In this document: positions 13,355 to 15,469 of the stretch, in pieces | How positions within the stretch are numbered: position 1 is the first letter of the stretch | Layout: each line of letters begins with the position of its first letter | NCBI GenBank assembly: GCA_021768245.1 | Contig: JAETNO010000041.1 | Location: 1-15,469, forward strand | DNA from: Bacteroidaceae bacterium | Lineage (GTDB): Bacteria; Bacteroidota; Bacteroidia; Bacteroidales; Muribaculaceae | DNA: 15,469 bases | Reading direction: 5' to 3' | The notes under the pieces: model-generated | Seen by the model: only the letters and a program-made list of their open reading frames with translations | Database searches by the model: none | Told to the model about the DNA's origin: nothing | Made by a program: the position numbers and the translations under genes

Positions 13355-13575
13355 AAAATAGCAAAGATTAGCGATTGGAGAGCCAATCGTATCAACAATA
13401 CAGGATAACATAACTTCCGCATAAGTTCTATTGAGAATCTGCAAAATTCATTAATGACGAGCTTGGCGAGATGCTTATGCTATGCTTACTGCATAGCGTA
13501 TAGTATTCAAGCTATCGTCATAGGCATTGCAGAGCCTTCAATAGTTAGCGTAGATACTATACGCTATATTTTTGC
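13355..13575 (+). ncRNA. candidate structured leader or small RNA
   Basis: Downstream of the promoter are a 7-bp hairpin (CGATTGG-AGAG-CCAATCG, 13372-13389), a second 7-bp hairpin (GCTATGC 13479-13485, GCATAGC 13491-13497) and a perfect 14-bp inverted repeat (ATAGCGTATAGTAT 13493-13506, ATACTATACGCTAT 13554-13567) followed by ATTTTTG. The right arm of the second hairpin overlaps the left arm of the long stem, so they exclude each other. AGCTTG (13460-13465) can also pair with CAAGCT (13508-13513). The design resembles an attenuator or a terminated small RNA. From 13576 to 13795 I see no gene and no clear motif. Confidence 0.45.
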
Positions 13576-13795
13576 CTTAAATTCACCCTCGAAAATCTTA
13601 ACCTTTTGAAAACACACGTTGACTGTTTGTAAATAGCCAATATTTAACATCCATATCACTGCACCTACTTATCTTAAATCGTATCAATCAATTACAGGTG
13701 AAGGCAAATTTTAACAAGCCTTAAATTTACGCTATTCGGTTATAATATCGCACGGATAAAATTCCTGCAATTCATTCAAAATTTATAACCGCAAA

Positions 13796-15043
13796 ATGGC
13801 ACGACAAATAATCATAATTGATGACAACGTATCCGATTCCAACGAGATAAAACGCCTCTTGTCAGGCTTTGGTGCAGATGTATTCCAAGCATTGCGTATA
13901 GGGCCGGCCAAAGAACATCTAACAAAATTCAAGACGGGCGACATTGTAATCTGCGACTTCAAATTGGCTGATGGCAACGCAGTTGAGTTGATGGAGTGGC
14001 TTGACAAAAAGAATATAGGATGCAGTGTGTTCGTTATAACTGATGTTGAAACAGTAGCGGATACCGTTGCCTCGTTCCGTGCCGGAGCAAAGGATTACAT
14101 TAACAAGCGTCTTATCCGTGAAATGCTTATACCGAAAATCAAGACCTTAATCGGAAAGGATGATGACACTAATTTTCCGTTGCTGTTCTCACGCAAAAGC
14201 GACGGGTGCATAAAGGCTTACAGTGCAGCCCATGTCGTTGCGCCCACCAACTTAAACGTGATGATAATCGGAGAAAGCGGTGTTGGGAAAGAACCGTTGG
14301 CACGTGAAATATACGATGTGAGCCAGCGATGTGACAAACCATGCGTTATGGTGGACTGCGGTACGCTCCATTATCTTGCACTCAATAGCAACACGAAACA
14401 ATCGCTGACATTGCTGGATGCCGTGGCAGCGCAATTCCGCAAAGCGCAGGGCGGCACAGTGATACTCGACAACATTCAGCACCTTTCGCCGGATATGCAG
14501 TCTATAATGCTCCATGTCATAGCCAACTGTAAACAGCCTCCGAGAATAATCGCAACAGCGTCGCCCGATATTACGGAAATGGTCGTTGAGGGTGGCTTTC
14601 TCTCGGCGTTGTTCTACAAAATCAAGGAGTTTACAATCAACTTGCCGCCTTTACGCGAATGTCAGGATGACATCATGCTGCTTGCCGATTTCTATCTCCG
14701 GCATTACAACAAAGAATTTCACAAACAGGTAAAACGGTTTGACGCTGCGGCACAAAGTGAGATGCGTGTACATTCATGGTCGGGCAATATCCGGGAACTG
14801 AAACACGTTGTCCGTGTCGCCGTTTTGAAATCACGCGGAGAGATCATCACACCGAAAGAATTGGACTTCGACACACCTAATACCGGCGCACACATTCAAT
14901 TCAAACTAAAAACAGGCGACGAGAAAAACAAAATCACAGCCGCCATAGCCCATGCCGATGGCAACCTCACCAAAGCAGCCAACCTCCTCGGCATATCCCT
15001 TCACACCCTTCGGGAGAAAAGAAAGAAGCACGGATTGATATAA
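13796..15043 (+). CDS. NtrC-like response regulator lacking the GAFTGA loop
   Basis: This 415-residue paralogue of the preceding regulator has the same order: receiver, AAA+, Fis-type HTH. Here the receiver looks functional: D9/D10, phospho-acceptor D54 (VICDFKL), T82 and K104. Walker A is intact (GESGVGKE, 159-166), Walker B ends in Asp-Asn (LDN, D225 N226) instead of Asp-Glu, the GAFTGA loop is missing, and the usual arginine-finger segment (FRxDLYYRL) reads FLSALFYKI. The HTH (KAANLLGISLHTLREKRKKHG) is intact. It should bind DNA and respond to phosphorylation but not remodel sigma-54 polymerase. It is preceded by a 440-base structured leader. The cognate kinase is not in the window, and the two regulators may form a heteromeric pair. 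Confidence 0.87.
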   Translation: MARQIIIIDDNVSDSNEIKRLLSGFGADVFQALRIGPAKEHLTKFKTGDIVICDFKLADGNAVELMEWLDKKNIGCSVFVITDVETVADTVASFRAGAKDYINKRLIREMLIPKIKTLIGKDDDTNFPLLFSRKSDGCIKAYSAAHVVAPTNLNVMIIGESGVGKEPLAREIYDVSQRCDKPCVMVDCGTLHYLALNSNTKQSLTLLDAVAAQFRKAQGGTVILDNIQHLSPDMQSIMLHVIANCKQPPRIIATASPDITEMVVEGGFLSALFYKIKEFTINLPPLRECQDDIMLLADFYLRHYNKEFHKQVKRFDAAAQSEMRVHSWSGNIRELKHVVRVAVLKSRGEIITPKELDFDTPNTGAHIQFKLKTGDEKNKITAAIAHADGNLTKAANLLGISLHTLREKRKKHGLI

Positions 15044-15045
15044 CG

Positions 15046-15140
15046 TACCACTTTCAAGGTGGTATATTCAGCCGTTGGTGGTACGTTGTTTTGGCGGATT
15101 TATACCACTTTTAAGGTGGTATATTTGGGTATTGGTGGTA
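15046..15140. repeat. duplicated palindromic operator, 57-bp period
   Basis: TACCACTTTCAAGGTGGTA (15046-15064) and TACCACTTTTAAGGTGGTA (15103-15121) are 19-bp near-palindromes that differ only in the central base. Each is followed, 29 bp from its start, by the half-site TTGGTGGTA (15075-15083 and 15132-15140). The two units are therefore a tandem duplication of 57 bp. The last half-site lies between the -33 and -7 boxes of the next gene, so a bound protein would block transcription. Confidence 0.7.
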
Positions 15141-15155
15141 TATTTTGTAACTTTG
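15124..15155 (+). promoter_or_regulatory. Bacteroidota-type promoter of the Fic gene
   Basis: TTTG (15124-15127) lies exactly 20 bp before TAACTTTG (15148-15155). Both boxes are perfect matches and the ATG is 16 bases downstream. The operator half-site 15132-15140 occupies the spacer. Confidence 0.75.
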
Positions 15156-15171
15156 CGTCAAAGAAAATGAT

Positions 15172-15469
15172 ATGACGCAACTAAACAAACTATATTCACA
15201 ATGGTTGGATGCCCAACCTTTATCTGCCGATGATGAACAGCGGTTGATCAGGCAGGTTCACCAAGTGATGCTACGTGAGGACTACAAGGTCTATCGCAAA
15301 CTTCCGGGCGGAAAAACTACAAGTTATACCGTTCATGCAGGTAGGTATAAGACACGTCCAAATTCAGTGATAACCCCTACGGGCGAAAGATTTGAGTACG
15401 CCTCGCCCGAAGAAACTCCCGCTCTTATGTCGGATCTGGTGCAATGGTATAACAACGCTGTTGCCGAAG
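15172..15469 (+). CDS. Fic-family protein, N-terminal part (runs off the window)
   Basis: The 99 visible residues match the region before the catalytic helix of Bacteroidota Fic proteins, which usually transfer AMP to target proteins: LREDYKVYRKLPGG (34-47), HAGRYKTRPNSVIT (55-68), FEYASPEETPALM (74-86) and LVQWYN (89-94). The catalytic HPFxxGNGR motif would lie beyond the edge. In the family members I know, the short N-terminal helix (KLYSQWLDAQPLS here) is followed by about 80-100 residues carrying the inhibitory SxxxEGN motif. Here residue 25 joins directly to the IRQVHQVMLRED segment, so that part seems deleted in frame. The gene has its own strong promoter with duplicated operators. It could be a constitutively active, tightly repressed enzyme, or a decayed copy. 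Confidence 0.8.
   Translation, partial: MTQLNKLYSQWLDAQPLSADDEQRLIRQVHQVMLREDYKVYRKLPGGKTTSYTVHAGRYKTRPNSVITPTGERFEYASPEETPALMSDLVQWYNNAVAE

Noticed and set aside
13493..13567. Invertible DNA segment flanked by 14-bp inverted repeats
   Set aside because: The enclosed 47 bp holds no promoter, no invertase gene is adjacent, and the T-run after the stem fits an RNA hairpin better.
15046..15121. CRISPR-like array
   Set aside because: There are only two palindromic units, no further spacers and no cas genes; it is an operator duplication.

Overview
The window looks like gut Bacteroidales DNA (Bacteroides, Prevotella or Muribaculaceae relatives). The evidence is Bacteroidota-type promoters (-7 box TAnnTTTG, -33 TTTG about 20 bp upstream), A-rich leaders without Shine-Dalgarno sequences, a CTnDOT-style mobilization module, a DUF3408-like protein and a C-terminal tail typical of Bacteroidota secreted proteins. 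It reads as an integrated mobilizable element, probably derived from a larger conjugative transposon, plus cargo.

Region 1 (1-5211) is the integration and mobilization core. A possible tRNA 3' end and a terminator are followed by an array of GTACCC motifs and a tyrosine recombinase. A cytosolic trypsin-like protease comes next, then two overlapping excisionase-like HTH genes, a MobB-type relaxase, a shortened MobA and an oriT-like inverted repeat. Region 2 (5212-6626) is a mostly non-coding gap with small repeats, an ORF broken by one stop, and a DUF3408-like gene closed by a strong terminator. No transfer-apparatus genes follow, so the conjugation module appears truncated.

Region 3 (6650-11966) is a redox or xenobiotic-type cassette around an AraC regulator. 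On the minus strand lie araC, a hexapeptide acetyltransferase and a RibD/DHFR-fold reductase. Divergently on the plus strand lie a lipoprotein flavodoxin, an exported cyclophilin-like protein, an exported Cys-nucleophile alpha/beta hydrolase and a Tat-type lipoprotein flavodoxin with four clustered cysteines. The four plus-strand products all carry export signals, suggesting a cell-envelope flavin-dependent detoxification or repair pathway. Two direct repeats 21 bp apart in the divergent promoter are plausible AraC sites.

Region 4 (11986-15469) follows a strong terminator. It holds two related regulators built like NtrC-family proteins (receiver, AAA+, Fis-type HTH), both lacking the GAFTGA loop needed to contact sigma-54. 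The first has also lost its phospho-acceptor and its Walker B acids. Between them is a promoter and a structured RNA whose segments can form alternative hairpins. After them, a duplicated palindromic operator and a promoter precede a Fic-family gene. Its visible N-terminus appears to lack the segment that normally carries the self-inhibitory helix; the gene runs off the window. A 12-13 bp leader motif (CCACTTAATCCA) recurs just upstream of several element genes and may coordinate their expression.
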